Source: Paenibacillus profundus
Lineage (GTDB): Bacteria; Bacillota; Bacilli; Paenibacillales; Paenibacillaceae
Length of the DNA stretch: 64,000 nt
Direction of reading: 5' to 3'
Assembly: GCF_021369635.1 (NCBI RefSeq)
Contig: NZ_JAJNBZ010000001.1
Span: 124,001 to 188,000, forward strand
The position numbers and the translations under genes were made by a program. Of the stretch, positions 26,311 to 36,021 are shown piece by piece (position 1 is the stretch's first letter; the number at the start of each line of letters is the position of its first letter). Under the pieces are notes generated by a model that saw nothing but the letters and a program-made list of their open reading frames with translations, did no database searches and was not told where the DNA came from.

Positions 26311-28239
26311 GTGAAAGTATCAGGCGTAACGGTCCGCAAGCGGCTTATTATCGGGATAGGATTAGTTTCACTTGGCTTTATCGCTCTCATTGTGCGTCTG
26401 GCCTATGTTCAGCTCTGGGAAGGCGGAGAGCTGTCAGCGCAGGCGGAGGAGCTGTGGAGGAGAAACATTCCCGTCACATCGAAGCGCGGCGAAATATGGG
26501 ACCGCAACGGTGAGCGATTAGCCTATAATATTAGCTCCCCTACGATTATGGCGGTTCCGGCGCAGATTAAAGATGCGAAGAGCACGGCAGCTCAGTTGGC
26601 ATCCGTGTTAGGCATCAAATCGGAAGATGTGGAGCGAATCATTACGAAACGGCAATCTTCGGTATATATTAAGCCGGGAGGCCGCAAAATATCGCTCGAA
26701 ACGGCACAAAAAGTGCGTGATCTCAACTTGCCGGGCATCGTCGTTGCAGAGGATAATAAGAGGTATTATCCGTTTGGTGATTTCGCTTCCCACATACTAG
26801 GCTTTACAGGCGGCTATAATCAAGGCTTGACAGGCATTGAACAGAGATACAACACCGCTCTGAACGGCATTGCGGGGAACGTCTCTTTTCTGGCAGATGC
26901 GGCAGGAAGACAGATGCCGAACTCATCAGAAAAATACGTCCAACCGCAAGATGGATTAAATTTGCAATTGACGATTGACAAGCAGATACAGACAATAATG
27001 GAGCGGGAACTTGATCAGGCGATGCTTGATTTGAAGCCGAAGCAGATCGTCTCGATCGCCATGGACCCGAAATCGGGTGAAATATTGGCGATGGCGAGCC
27101 GTCCGAATTACGACCCGGGAAAATACCAAGAGTATCCTGTTGAGGTGTATAACCGCAATTTGCCGATTTGGATGATGTATGAACCTGGATCGACTTTTAA
27201 AATAATTACGCTCGCAGCGGCGCTCGAAGAGGGCAAGGTGAATTTGTACAACGAGCATTTCTTCGATCCCGGCCGCATTGAAGTGGGAGGCGCCAGACTC
27301 CGCTGCTGGAAGAAGGGCGGGCACGGCAGCCAGACCTTCCTCGAAGTGGTGGAAAACTCCTGCAACCCCGGGTTCGTCGCGCTGGGTCAACGTTTGGGAA
27401 AAGAGTCGTTATTCGACTACATACGCAATTTCGGATTCGGGCAGAAGACGGGGATTGATTTGAGCGGGGAAGCAAGCGGGATTCTGTTCAAATTGAATCG
27501 CGTCGGACCGGTGGAGCTGGCTACGACAGCCTTCGGACAAGGGGTATCCGTTACGCCGATTCAGCAAATTGCCGCGGTATCGGCTGCGATAAACGGCGGA
27601 AAATTGTACCGTCCTCACATCGCCAAGTCCTTTCATCATCCGGAAACGGGGATGGTTGTCGATGAAGTGAAGCCGGAGATCGTGCGTCAAGTCATTTCGC
27701 CGGAAACGTCTGCTAAGGTGCGTGACGCGTTGGAGCATGTCGTGGCGCAAGGTACAGGGAGGAATGCCTTCATCGATGGCTACCGCGTAGGCGGGAAGAC
27801 CGGTACTGCACAGAAGGTCGTGAACGGCAGATATTCACCAGACGAGCACATCGTATCATTCATCGGATTTGCGCCGGCAGATGATCCGAAGATCGTCATT
27901 TATACGGCGGTCGATGATCCGCAAGGCATCCAATTCGGAGGACTTGTGGCAGCGCCAATCGTCAAACGTATTATGGAGGATGCGCTCCATTATATGGGAG
28001 TAGAGGCGCGTGAGAAACAGGTGACGCGCAAATATAGATACGATGAAACGCCAATTGTTGCGGTGCCGAATCTGATGGGCAAGACGTTATCCGATATTTA
28101 CGAAGATATGAATATGAATTTTCAATTAGCGAAATCCGGCACGGGCCCGACGGTCATTCATCAAGCGCCTAAGCCGGGAACCCGGGTGGAGCGCGGATCG
28201 ACGATTCGCATTTACATGGGACAAGAGACGGAGGAATAA
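26311..28239 (+). CDS. spoVD: Stage V sporulation protein D (cortex transpeptidase)
   Basis: Class B penicillin-binding protein for spore cortex synthesis, working with SpoVE. 642 residues: membrane helix (about 10-32), RGEIWDRNGERLAYN, active site STFK (Ser294), SCNPGF, KTG (496-498), and one C-terminal PASTA domain. GTG 26311 gives MKVSGVTVRKRL, which matches the SpoVD N-terminus. ATG 26287 would put the site AAAGGAGGGG inside the gene. No separate mother-cell promoter was recognised in the 69-bp gap. Confidence 0.94.
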   Translation: MKVSGVTVRKRLIIGIGLVSLGFIALIVRLAYVQLWEGGELSAQAEELWRRNIPVTSKRGEIWDRNGERLAYNISSPTIMAVPAQIKDAKSTAAQLASVLGIKSEDVERIITKRQSSVYIKPGGRKISLETAQKVRDLNLPGIVVAEDNKRYYPFGDFASHILGFTGGYNQGLTGIEQRYNTALNGIAGNVSFLADAAGRQMPNSSEKYVQPQDGLNLQLTIDKQIQTIMERELDQAMLDLKPKQIVSIAMDPKSGEILAMASRPNYDPGKYQEYPVEVYNRNLPIWMMYEPGSTFKIITLAAALEEGKVNLYNEHFFDPGRIEVGGARLRCWKKGGHGSQTFLEVVENSCNPGFVALGQRLGKESLFDYIRNFGFGQKTGIDLSGEASGILFKLNRVGPVELATTAFGQGVSVTPIQQIAAVSAAINGGKLYRPHIAKSFHHPETGMVVDEVKPEIVRQVISPETSAKVRDALEHVVAQGTGRNAFIDGYRVGGKTGTAQKVVNGRYSPDEHIVSFIGFAPADDPKIVIYTAVDDPQGIQFGGLVAAPIVKRIMEDALHYMGVEAREKQVTRKYRYDETPIVAVPNLMGKTLSDIYEDMNMNFQLAKSGTGPTVIHQAPKPGTRVERGSTIRIYMGQETEE

Positions 28240-28241
28240 AC

Positions 28242-29738
28242 ATGCAACAGTTGCGATTGTCTGAAGCATCTGCACGGATGCTGACAGCGAAATGCAAAGG
28301 GGACGAAGAAACGGTATATACAGGATTGGCAGTGGATTCTCGCCGTGTGCAGCAGGGCGACCTGTTCTTCTGCATATCAGGAACCGTCGATGATGGACAC
28401 CGCTATGCGGAGCGTGCGGTGGCAGCGGGTGCGGCCGCCCTCGTGGTCGAGCGGGAGCTGGCTATGCCGATACCTCAGCTCATCGTGAAAAATGCGCGTC
28501 ATGCACTCGCGGTCCTGTCTGATGCCTTCTATCAATCGCCCAGCAAAAAGTTGAACTTGATAGGTGTAACGGGAACGAACGGAAAGACGACCATCACTTA
28601 TTTGATTGAAAAAATATTGACGGATGCGAAGCGCAAGACAGGCGTCATTGGCACGATTCAAATGCGCTACGCGAACCACGTGCTGCCGATGTCGGGCACG
28701 ACACCTAACGCACTCGAACTGCAGCATGCGCTCAGAAACATGGTCGATGAGGGCGTGGAGGCGGTTGCCATGGAGGTGTCCTCGCATGCACTCGTGCAAG
28801 GACGCGTCCAAGGCTGTCGTTTCCGCACGGCCGTATTCACGAACCTGACACAGGACCATTTGGACTATCACGAGACGATGGAAGCCTATCGCGATGCGAA
28901 GGGTCTCTTGTTCTCACGTCTAGGCAACTCGTTCGCGGATAAGGAAGAAGAGCGCTCCTATGCGGTCTTGAATGCAGACGATGCGGCTTCAGCGCATTTT
29001 GCCGAGCTGACTGTGGCGGAGACGATTACGTATGGGCTGTCAGAGCAGGCGGATGTCCGCGCGGAAGCGATTCGCATTACAGCGAAGGGAACGAGCTTCA
29101 AGGTGCATACGTTCCGGGGATCGGTCGACGTACAGCTGCGCATGGTTGGAACATTCAACGTATACAACGCGCTTGCAGCGATTGCGGTCGGGCTTATCGA
29201 GGGTATCGAGCTGGAAGCAATCCGTGACAGCCTGCAGGAAGTGGCGGGCGTGGACGGACGCGTTGAGTCTGTCGAAGCGGGTCAGCCTTTCACTGTCATC
29301 GTAGATTATGCGCATTCGCCAGACGGACTGGAAAATGTGCTGCAGACGGTGAAGGAATTCGCGGAAGGCCGCGTCTTATGCGTGTTCGGCTGCGGCGGGG
29401 ATCGGGACCGGACGAAGCGTCCGCTAATGGGGAAAATTGCGGCCCGTTATGCCGATTACTGCTTTGTTACCTCGGATAATCCGCGCACAGAGGATCCTGC
29501 CCTCATTTTGGTTGACATTGAGGCAGGCCTGAAAGAAATGAGCGTGGACTCAAGCCGCTATGAATGTATCGTAGATCGGCGTACAGCCATCGCTAAAGCT
29601 ATTGAAATGGCAAGCCCGCACGATGTAGTATTGATTGCGGGGAAAGGCCACGAGACTTATCAAATCATCGGAAAAGAAACGTTTGACTTCGATGATCGCT
29701 TGGTGGCAAAAGAAGCGATAAGGGGAAAATTTCAGTGA
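28242..29738 (+). CDS. murE: MurE, UDP-MurNAc-L-Ala-D-Glu:meso-DAP ligase
   Basis: Adds the third residue of the stem peptide. 498 residues: N-terminal UDP domain, P-loop GVTGTNGKTT (108-117), and SDNPRTEDP with the DNPR motif (412-415), which specifies meso-diaminopimelate rather than lysine. The GGAGG site lies in the spoVD 3' end, and only two bases separate the genes. Confidence 0.95.
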   Translation: MQQLRLSEASARMLTAKCKGDEETVYTGLAVDSRRVQQGDLFFCISGTVDDGHRYAERAVAAGAAALVVERELAMPIPQLIVKNARHALAVLSDAFYQSPSKKLNLIGVTGTNGKTTITYLIEKILTDAKRKTGVIGTIQMRYANHVLPMSGTTPNALELQHALRNMVDEGVEAVAMEVSSHALVQGRVQGCRFRTAVFTNLTQDHLDYHETMEAYRDAKGLLFSRLGNSFADKEEERSYAVLNADDAASAHFAELTVAETITYGLSEQADVRAEAIRITAKGTSFKVHTFRGSVDVQLRMVGTFNVYNALAAIAVGLIEGIELEAIRDSLQEVAGVDGRVESVEAGQPFTVIVDYAHSPDGLENVLQTVKEFAEGRVLCVFGCGGDRDRTKRPLMGKIAARYADYCFVTSDNPRTEDPALILVDIEAGLKEMSVDSSRYECIVDRRTAIAKAIEMASPHDVVLIAGKGHETYQIIGKETFDFDDRLVAKEAIRGKFQ

Positions 29739-31135
29739 TAGAAACGACATTGCAAGAAGTAGCATCCCTATGCGGTGGAACCTTGCCGGTTCCTGCCTGC
29801 GGGGAGCACATCATCAAAGGGGTTAGCACCAATTCACGCAGCATCAGGCCCGGTGCCTTGTTCGTACCGCTCCGGGGCGAACGGTTCGACGGCCACATCT
29901 ATGTGGAGCAAGCGCTCAAGGGCGGGGCTGCGGCTACTTTGTGGCAAGCCGATCAACCGAACCCGCCTGCGGCCGCTGTTATCGTAGATGATACGTATGC
30001 AGCGCTGCAGCGGCTCGCTTCCGCTTATCTATCCAAGCTGAACGCGAAGGTAGTTGCTGTGACAGGCAGCAATGGCAAGACGACAACGAAAGATTTAATC
30101 GCATCTGTCTTATCTGAGCGCTTCAAGGTACATAAGACGGATGGCAACTTCAACAACCATATTGGACTTCCGCTAACCGTACTGTCCATGCCGCAAGATA
30201 CGGACATTGCCGTGCTTGAAATGGGCATGAGCGGTCGCCGTGAGATCGAGCTTCTCTCGAATATCGCCCAGCCGGATGCAGCTGTCATTACGAATATCGG
30301 TGAAGCGCATTTGCTGCAGCTCGGTTCACGTGAAGAAATTGCGCGTGCGAAACTAGAAATCTTAAGCGGACTGCAGGAGGACGGCGTGCTCATATGCCAT
30401 GGCGACGAGCCGCTAATCGACCTCGTCCTGTCCGAACCGGAGACGAGGCATCCCGAACGGATGCATCTTTTGCGCTTTGGCACGAGCAGCCGCTGCGATA
30501 TACGACCAGAACAGGTAACGATGCTTCATGACAGTACGCTATTCACCGTCGCTTTGCCAGATGGAAGTGGCATGACGTCTTATAAGCTTCCGTTGCTAGG
30601 ACGGCATAATGTCATTAATGCGTTAGCCGCAATTGCGATCGCCCGTCATTTCGGACTTCATGAAGAGCAGATCGCGCACGGTTTAGCAGTGGCTCAAGTT
30701 AGCGGCATGCGCTTTGAGCGGACCGTCACGGCGGACGGCTGGACCATATTGAACGACGCTTATAACGCAAGTCCCACAGCTACGCTAGCCGCACTGTCCG
30801 TGCTGGCTGAGCTAAAGGGAGGCAAGCGGATTGCCATTCTGGGCGATATGCTGGAACTTGGGCCGCAGGAAGCACAGCTTCACTACGAGGTAGGCACTTC
30901 GATCGCACCAGGCAGTATCGATCTTTTGCTCACATATGGGGCACTTGGGCAGGAAATCGCGAACGGCGCCCTGCAACATTTCCCTGCCGAGGCCGTTTAT
31001 TCATTTGACGATAAGGAAGCGTTGAAGGCATGTCTCGTGAAGCATGCAGCCGCGGGCGATATTGTTCTCGTCAAAGCCTCGCGAGGAATGAAACTAGAAG
31101 AAGTTGTTAATGAATGGATAAATGTCGAGCATTAG
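29735..31135 (+). CDS. murF: MurF, UDP-MurNAc-tripeptide:D-Ala-D-Ala ligase
   Basis: Adds D-Ala-D-Ala to complete the pentapeptide precursor. 466 residues with P-loop VTGSNGKTTTKD (109-120), the NNHIGLP loop, EMGMSGRREIELLS, and ILNDAYNASPTA. GTG 29735 overlaps the murE stop (GTGA), so translation is coupled. Confidence 0.95.
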   Translation: MIETTLQEVASLCGGTLPVPACGEHIIKGVSTNSRSIRPGALFVPLRGERFDGHIYVEQALKGGAAATLWQADQPNPPAAAVIVDDTYAALQRLASAYLSKLNAKVVAVTGSNGKTTTKDLIASVLSERFKVHKTDGNFNNHIGLPLTVLSMPQDTDIAVLEMGMSGRREIELLSNIAQPDAAVITNIGEAHLLQLGSREEIARAKLEILSGLQEDGVLICHGDEPLIDLVLSEPETRHPERMHLLRFGTSSRCDIRPEQVTMLHDSTLFTVALPDGSGMTSYKLPLLGRHNVINALAAIAIARHFGLHEEQIAHGLAVAQVSGMRFERTVTADGWTILNDAYNASPTATLAALSVLAELKGGKRIAILGDMLELGPQEAQLHYEVGTSIAPGSIDLLLTYGALGQEIANGALQHFPAEAVYSFDDKEALKACLVKHAAAGDIVLVKASRGMKLEEVVNEWINVEH

Positions 31136-31162
31136 TTGGTGTGGTAACGGGAGGTGTAGGGA

Positions 31163-32125
31163 TTGGACTTCAAATTGATGTTAATGACAATCGGTGTATC
31201 TTTTATCCTAGCCGTCATATTGGGCCCGTTAACGATTCCGCTTCTGCGCAGGCTGAAGTTTGGTCAACAGGTGCGTGACGACGGTCCGAAAGCCCATTTG
31301 AAAAAAACGGGAACACCGACGATGGGCGGAATGATAATTTTACTAGCGTTTACGCTTGCATTTTTGAAATTTTCGGTTATGGATACCGACTTCTACGTAT
31401 TGCTTATCGCTACGTTAGGCTTTGGGCTGGTCGGATTTCTTGACGACTATATAAAAATTGTCTTTCGCCGTTCTCTTGGCTTAACGGCAAGACAGAAGCT
31501 AATCGGTCAGTTGTTTTGCGCTGGACTTATTTGTTTTTTATTATGGCAATCAGGTCACAGCACGGTTATTTCCATTCCGGGCACTGCGCTTGGACTTGAT
31601 TTCGGCTGGTTTTATTATCTGTTCATTATTTTAATGATGCTAGCCGTTAGCAACGCGGTGAATTTCACGGATGGGCTAGACGGCCTGTTGTCCGGAACAA
31701 GCGCCATCGCTTTCTCCGCGTTCGCGTTGATTGCGATGCAATCATCGGAAATATCTGCTGCGGTCAGTGCGGCGGCGATGGTAGGGGCTGTGCTCGGATT
31801 CCTCGTCTTCAATGCGCATCCGGCCAAAGTGTTCATGGGGGACACTGGTTCACTAGGAATCGGAGGAGCTATCGCGGCTATCGCCATCTTGACGAAGACG
31901 GAATTGCTCATTATCATCATCGGCGGGATATTTGTCATCGAGATGCTGTCCGTCATCATTCAGGTCGTGTCGTTCAAGACGCGCGGCAAACGTGTATTTA
32001 AAATGAGTCCGATTCATCATCATTTCGAGTTGTGCGGCTGGTCCGAATGGCGCGTTGTCATCACATTCTGGCTTGTCGGAATCGTGCTGGCTGGACTTGG
32101 ATTATGGATCAACAAGGGGTTGTAA
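31163..32125 (+). CDS. mraY: MraY, phospho-MurNAc-pentapeptide transferase
   Basis: Transfers phospho-MurNAc-pentapeptide to undecaprenyl phosphate, giving lipid I. 320 residues, about ten membrane helices, with [33 protein letters not shown] and the cytoplasmic HHHFEL motif. The start is TTG 31163 after GGGAGGTG. Confidence 0.96.
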   Translation: MDFKLMLMTIGVSFILAVILGPLTIPLLRRLKFGQQVRDDGPKAHLKKTGTPTMGGMIILLAFTLAFLKFSVMDTDFYVLLIATLGFGLVGFLDDYIKIVFRRSLGLTARQKLIGQLFCAGLICFLLWQSGHSTVISIPGTALGLDFGWFYYLFIILMMLAVSNAVNFTDGLDGLLSGTSAIAFSAFALIAMQSSEISAAVSAAAMVGAVLGFLVFNAHPAKVFMGDTGSLGIGGAIAAIAILTKTELLIIIIGGIFVIEMLSVIIQVVSFKTRGKRVFKMSPIHHHFELCGWSEWRVVITFWLVGIVLAGLGLWINKGL

Positions 32126-32128
32126 CGG

Positions 32129-33550
32129 ATGAACCATCCAGAATCATATCAGGGACAACGTGTCGTCGTGCTTGGCTTGGCCAAGAGCGGCGTACGCGTG
32201 GCAAAGGTATTTCATGACCGCGGTGCGCTAGTCACCGTAAATGATAAGAAGGAACGCCACATGTGCCCCGAAGCTTCAGAATTAGAAGCTTTGGGCATTT
32301 GTGTTGTATGCGGGCATCATCCCGATGAACTGATTGATGAACAGGTTGCTTTGGTCGTTAAGAATCCGGGAATCCCGTATTCTGCTCCGCCTGTAGCGAA
32401 GGCGACAGCGCTAGGCATCGAGATCGTCACCGAGGTCGAGGTCGCCTATCGTCTAAGTCCGGCGCCAATTGTCGGAATTACAGGGAGCAATGGTAAGACG
32501 ACAACGACGACTTGGGTCGGCAACATGCTAGTTGCGGCAGGACTGAAGCCGGTGGTGGCCGGCAACATCGGAACGCCGCTCTGCCAAGCTGCAGAGGAGG
32601 TCGAAGAAGACGATATCCTCGTCGTGGAATTAAGCAGCTTTCAACTGAAAGGAACCGATCAGTTCCGTCCGCGAGTCGCCAGCTTGTTAAATGTGGCGGA
32701 AACGCATCTGGACTATCATGGAACGATGGAGGATTATGTGAACTCCAAAGCGCGCTTATTTGAAAATATGACAGAGCAAGATGTCGCCGTGCTGAATGCA
32801 GACGATGAAACATGCCGCTCGCTCGCCTCGCGGATTCAAGCCCGCAAATGGTGGGTATCTTCAAATAAGCGCGTCGATTGCGGCGTATTTGTCGATCCGC
32901 CGTTCACTGACGTGACGGAGAATGACGAATCCCGTCATCTGGTGTATGTCGACGAGCAGGGAATGTCACATCCAATCGTGCAGGTGCAGGAGATCGGCCT
33001 GCCAGGAAGATACAACGTCGACAACGCTCTGGCTGCATGTGCCATTGCGATTGCAGCGGGCGCTTCCCCTGACTCATTGGCCGAGCCTTTGCGAGCGTTC
33101 AACGGGGTTGAGCATCGTCTCGAATTCGTTCGCAATGACAATGGAGTCGTCTACTATAACAATTCCAAAGCGACGAACACGAAAGCGACACTGATGGCGC
33201 TCGAAGCGTTTGAAGGCAATATCGTGCTCATTGCGGGCGGGCTTGATCGCGGATTAGACTTTCACGAATTGATTCCCGTCATGCGCGAGCGTGTCAAAGC
33301 TGTCGTCACGATGGGACAGACGAGACAAGTTATGGAGCATGTTGCGGCAGTAGCGGGTTTATCCGACATCGCAGTCGTCGACAATATGGATAATGCAGCC
33401 GCTGCAATCAACGAGGCGGTCCAACTCGCGCAGCGTTATGCGGAGGCGGGCGATATCGTGCTGCTGTCTCCGGCATGTGCAAGTTGGGATATGTTCCCAT
33501 CGTATGAGGAACGGGGAAGAATGTTTAAAGCGGCGGTGCATAGTCTGTAG
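32129..33550 (+). CDS. murD: MurD, UDP-MurNAc-L-Ala:D-Glu ligase
   Basis: Adds D-glutamate to UDP-MurNAc-L-Ala. 473 residues with the N-terminal VVVLGLAKSGVRVA Rossmann motif, P-loop GITGSNGKTTTTT near 115-127, ELSSFQL and NNSKATNTKAT. ATG 32129 lies 3 bp after the mraY stop. Confidence 0.95.
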   Translation: MNHPESYQGQRVVVLGLAKSGVRVAKVFHDRGALVTVNDKKERHMCPEASELEALGICVVCGHHPDELIDEQVALVVKNPGIPYSAPPVAKATALGIEIVTEVEVAYRLSPAPIVGITGSNGKTTTTTWVGNMLVAAGLKPVVAGNIGTPLCQAAEEVEEDDILVVELSSFQLKGTDQFRPRVASLLNVAETHLDYHGTMEDYVNSKARLFENMTEQDVAVLNADDETCRSLASRIQARKWWVSSNKRVDCGVFVDPPFTDVTENDESRHLVYVDEQGMSHPIVQVQEIGLPGRYNVDNALAACAIAIAAGASPDSLAEPLRAFNGVEHRLEFVRNDNGVVYYNNSKATNTKATLMALEAFEGNIVLIAGGLDRGLDFHELIPVMRERVKAVVTMGQTRQVMEHVAAVAGLSDIAVVDNMDNAAAAINEAVQLAQRYAEAGDIVLLSPACASWDMFPSYEERGRMFKAAVHSL

Positions 33551-33595
33551 TAGGGGGGTGTTCAAGCCCCTACATTGTCCAATGAGGTGTACCGC

Positions 33596-34693
33596 ATGGT
33601 CAAAGCACGAACTGCGCCCGATTTGTGGCTCATCGTTTCAGTTCTATCGCTTCTAGCGATTGGTATTGTCATGGTATATAGCGCAGGCGCCGTGGTGGCG
33701 TATCACGATTACGGGGATTCTTTTTATTTTGTCAAACGACAATTGCTGTTTGCCGTTCTCGGTTTGGTTGCCATGTTCTTTACGATGAACACGGACTATC
33801 ATGTGTGGAAACGATACGCTAAAATAGGACTTATCATCTGCTTTGCTCTGCTCGTCATCGTACTCATTCCCGGTATCGGCAATGTGCGGGGCGGAGCGCG
33901 AAGCTGGCTAGGCATCGGCTCCTTCGGTATTCAGCCGTCCGAGTTCATGAAGCTGGCCATGGTTATTTTTCTCGCCAAGATGCTGTCAGAGGAACAGTCG
34001 CGAATTACGCTGTTCACGCAAGGACTGCTGCCTCCGCTCGGTATTATGGGAGCGGCGTTCGCCATGATTATGCTGCAGCCGGATCTCGGAACGGGCACCG
34101 TCATGGTAGGCGCCTCCCTGCTCGTCATTTTTACTGCAGGAGCAAGAATCAAGCATCTGATGTCGCTCGCGCTCGTAGGCGTCGCCGGGTTCGTAGGACT
34201 TGTGCTTGCGGCCCCGTACCGCTTGCAGCGCATTACCGCCTTTCTCGATCCGTGGCAGGATCCGTTAGGCGCCGGTTATCAGGCAATTCAATCGTTATAT
34301 GCGATTGGACCGGGAGGGCTCATCGGACTTGGTCTCGGAGCGAGCAGGCAGAAGTACAATTACGTTCCCGAGCCGCAGACAGACTTTATTTTTTCCATTT
34401 TGGCTGAAGAGCTTGGCTTTATTGGCGGCGTTGCCGTATTGCTGCTCTTCTTAATTCTGGTATGGCGCGGCATGAGAGCTGCTATGACTGCTCCCGATAC
34501 GTTCGGCAGTCTGCTTGCCGCAGGCATCGTCGGCATTGTCGCGGTTCAGGTCATTATCAATATCGGCGTCGTCATCGGTTTAATGCCGGTCACGGGCATT
34601 ACCCTGCCGTTAATCAGTTACGGCGGTTCTTCTCTGACCTTGATGCTAACCGCGCTTGGCATCCTGCTCAACATATCACGTTATGCGAGGTGA
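33596..34693 (+). CDS. spoVE: SEDS-family glycosyltransferase, SpoVE/FtsW type
   Basis: Polytopic SEDS peptidoglycan polymerase, about ten helices in 365 residues, with GGARSWLGIG and IQPSEFMKLAMV, the periplasmic QAIQSLYAIGPGGL, and the C-terminal LPLISYGGSSLTLML. The position between murD and murG is that of spoVE in Bacillus; whether it serves vegetative division as well cannot be read from sequence. Start 33596 follows GAGGTG; TTG 33575 is the rejected longer form. Confidence 0.9.
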   Translation: MVKARTAPDLWLIVSVLSLLAIGIVMVYSAGAVVAYHDYGDSFYFVKRQLLFAVLGLVAMFFTMNTDYHVWKRYAKIGLIICFALLVIVLIPGIGNVRGGARSWLGIGSFGIQPSEFMKLAMVIFLAKMLSEEQSRITLFTQGLLPPLGIMGAAFAMIMLQPDLGTGTVMVGASLLVIFTAGARIKHLMSLALVGVAGFVGLVLAAPYRLQRITAFLDPWQDPLGAGYQAIQSLYAIGPGGLIGLGLGASRQKYNYVPEPQTDFIFSILAEELGFIGGVAVLLLFLILVWRGMRAAMTAPDTFGSLLAAGIVGIVAVQVIINIGVVIGLMPVTGITLPLISYGGSSLTLMLTALGILLNISRYAR

Positions 34694-34698
34694 ACGAT

Positions 34699-35805
34699 AT
34701 GCGCGTCGTGCTTAGCGGCGGCGGAACGGGCGGACATATTTATCCGGCTGTCGCCATCGCGCGGGAATGTGAAAAGAGATTTCCCGACTGCACTTTTTTA
34801 TATATTGGAACAGAGAGAGGCTTGGAAAGCCGACTCGTACCGGAGGAAGGCCTTCCTTTTGCTACTATCGATATTACCGGCTTTCGGCGCAAGCTTTCCA
34901 TTGATAATGTAAAGACCGTAATGCGGTTTATCCGCGGCGTTACGAAAGCGAAAGCGATGCTGAAGGAATTTAAGCCTGACGTCGTCATTGGCACCGGAGG
35001 CTATGTATGCGGCCCGGTTGTCTATGCCGCGTCTAAGCTCGGCATTCCAACCGTCGTCCATGAACAGAACGTCATCCCGGGGTTGACCAATTCATTTCTA
35101 AGCCGTTATGTTAATTCGGTTGCCGTCAGCTACGAGCAATCCACTTCCCACTTCAACAAGGCGAAGAACGTGGTGTACTGCGGCAATCCGCGCGCGACGG
35201 CTGTCGTCGAAGCGAATCGGGAGCGCGGCTTCGCGTCGCTTGGCTTGCCTATAGACAGCCGAATCGTGCTGGTCGTAGGAGGAAGCCGGGGGGCGCAAGC
35301 CATTAATAATGCGATGATCGGCATGGTGCCGATGCTCAAACAACTGCCTGGTGTTCATTTCGTATATGTGACCGGACAAAATTACTATGAATCAACCCGC
35401 AAATCGGTACTGCAAGCAAGTGAAGCCGTACGCAATCATTTGCATGTTCTTCCTTACATTGGCAATATGCCAGAAGTGTTGGCCGCTACCACGCTTGCTG
35501 TAAGCCGGGCAGGTGCGTCGTCGCTGGCGGAATTGACGGCACTCGGCATCCCGTCCATATTGATTCCGTCACCGAACGTGACGAACAACCATCAAGAAGC
35601 GAATGCGCGCTCCTTGCAAGAGGTCGGTGCCGCCGTCATGATAACGGAGAAACAGCTTACAACCGAAGCGTTGTTTGCTCAAATAAAGACTTTGATGACA
35701 GACGAGAAGAAACGCAGTCATATGTCTTCGTGTGCCAAGTCGGCTGGACAGCCGGATGCGGCGGCACGAGTCGTAACTGAACTCGAACGATTGACGGGCA
35801 AGTAG
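34699..35805 (+). CDS. murG: MurG, lipid II-forming GlcNAc transferase
   Basis: Adds GlcNAc to lipid I on the inner membrane face. 368 residues: N-terminal SGGGTGGHIYPAVA, GTGGYVCGPVV, HEQNVIPG, then VVGGSRGAQAIN and SRAGASSLAELTALG in the nucleotide-binding half. ATG 34699 sits 5 bp after spoVE. The stop codon lies in the loop of a terminator, ending the mraZ-murG transcript. Confidence 0.95.
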   Translation: MRVVLSGGGTGGHIYPAVAIARECEKRFPDCTFLYIGTERGLESRLVPEEGLPFATIDITGFRRKLSIDNVKTVMRFIRGVTKAKAMLKEFKPDVVIGTGGYVCGPVVYAASKLGIPTVVHEQNVIPGLTNSFLSRYVNSVAVSYEQSTSHFNKAKNVVYCGNPRATAVVEANRERGFASLGLPIDSRIVLVVGGSRGAQAINNAMIGMVPMLKQLPGVHFVYVTGQNYYESTRKSVLQASEAVRNHLHVLPYIGNMPEVLAATTLAVSRAGASSLAELTALGIPSILIPSPNVTNNHQEANARSLQEVGAAVMITEKQLTTEALFAQIKTLMTDEKKRSHMSSCAKSAGQPDAAARVVTELERLTGK

Positions 35806-35822
35806 AGCTTGCCCGATTTTTT
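35795..35822 (+). terminator. Terminator containing the murG stop codon
   Basis: CGGGCAAG (35795-35802), loop TAGAG with the TAG stop, CTTGCCCG (35808-35815), then ATTTTTTT. Confidence 0.9.
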
Positions 35823-35827
35823 TGCTT

Positions 35828-35996
35828 GATGACGATGTCATCGCGAGACACATTGTGGAATGATGCATTGTTCCTTCAGCGTGGGCTACTGTCACACAAC
35901 GTGTCACACTGACATAAGATACTCTATACATCGTGACAGTCTCCCTACACCGCTGCTTTGAACGAACGACAGCATGATTTCAATGTATGTGACAGT
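35828..35996 (+). promoter_or_regulatory. murB leader with GTGACAGT repeats
   Basis: ACTGTCAC at 35888-35895 (inverted), GTGTCACACT at 35901, and direct GTGACAGT at 35933-35940 and 35989-35996, plus the hairpin GATGAC-gat-GTCATC at 35828-35842. The last copy is 26 bp before the murB start. I cannot name a regulator, and no convincing -35/-10 pair was found. Confidence 0.4.
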
Positions 35997-36021
35997 TGGA
36001 GAGGTAAAGGAGGTTCATCAT

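Noticed and set aside
34462-34698. In-frame extension of about 79 codons upstream of murG
   Set aside because: It overlaps spoVE in another frame; the family N-terminus and ribosome binding site fit ATG 34699.
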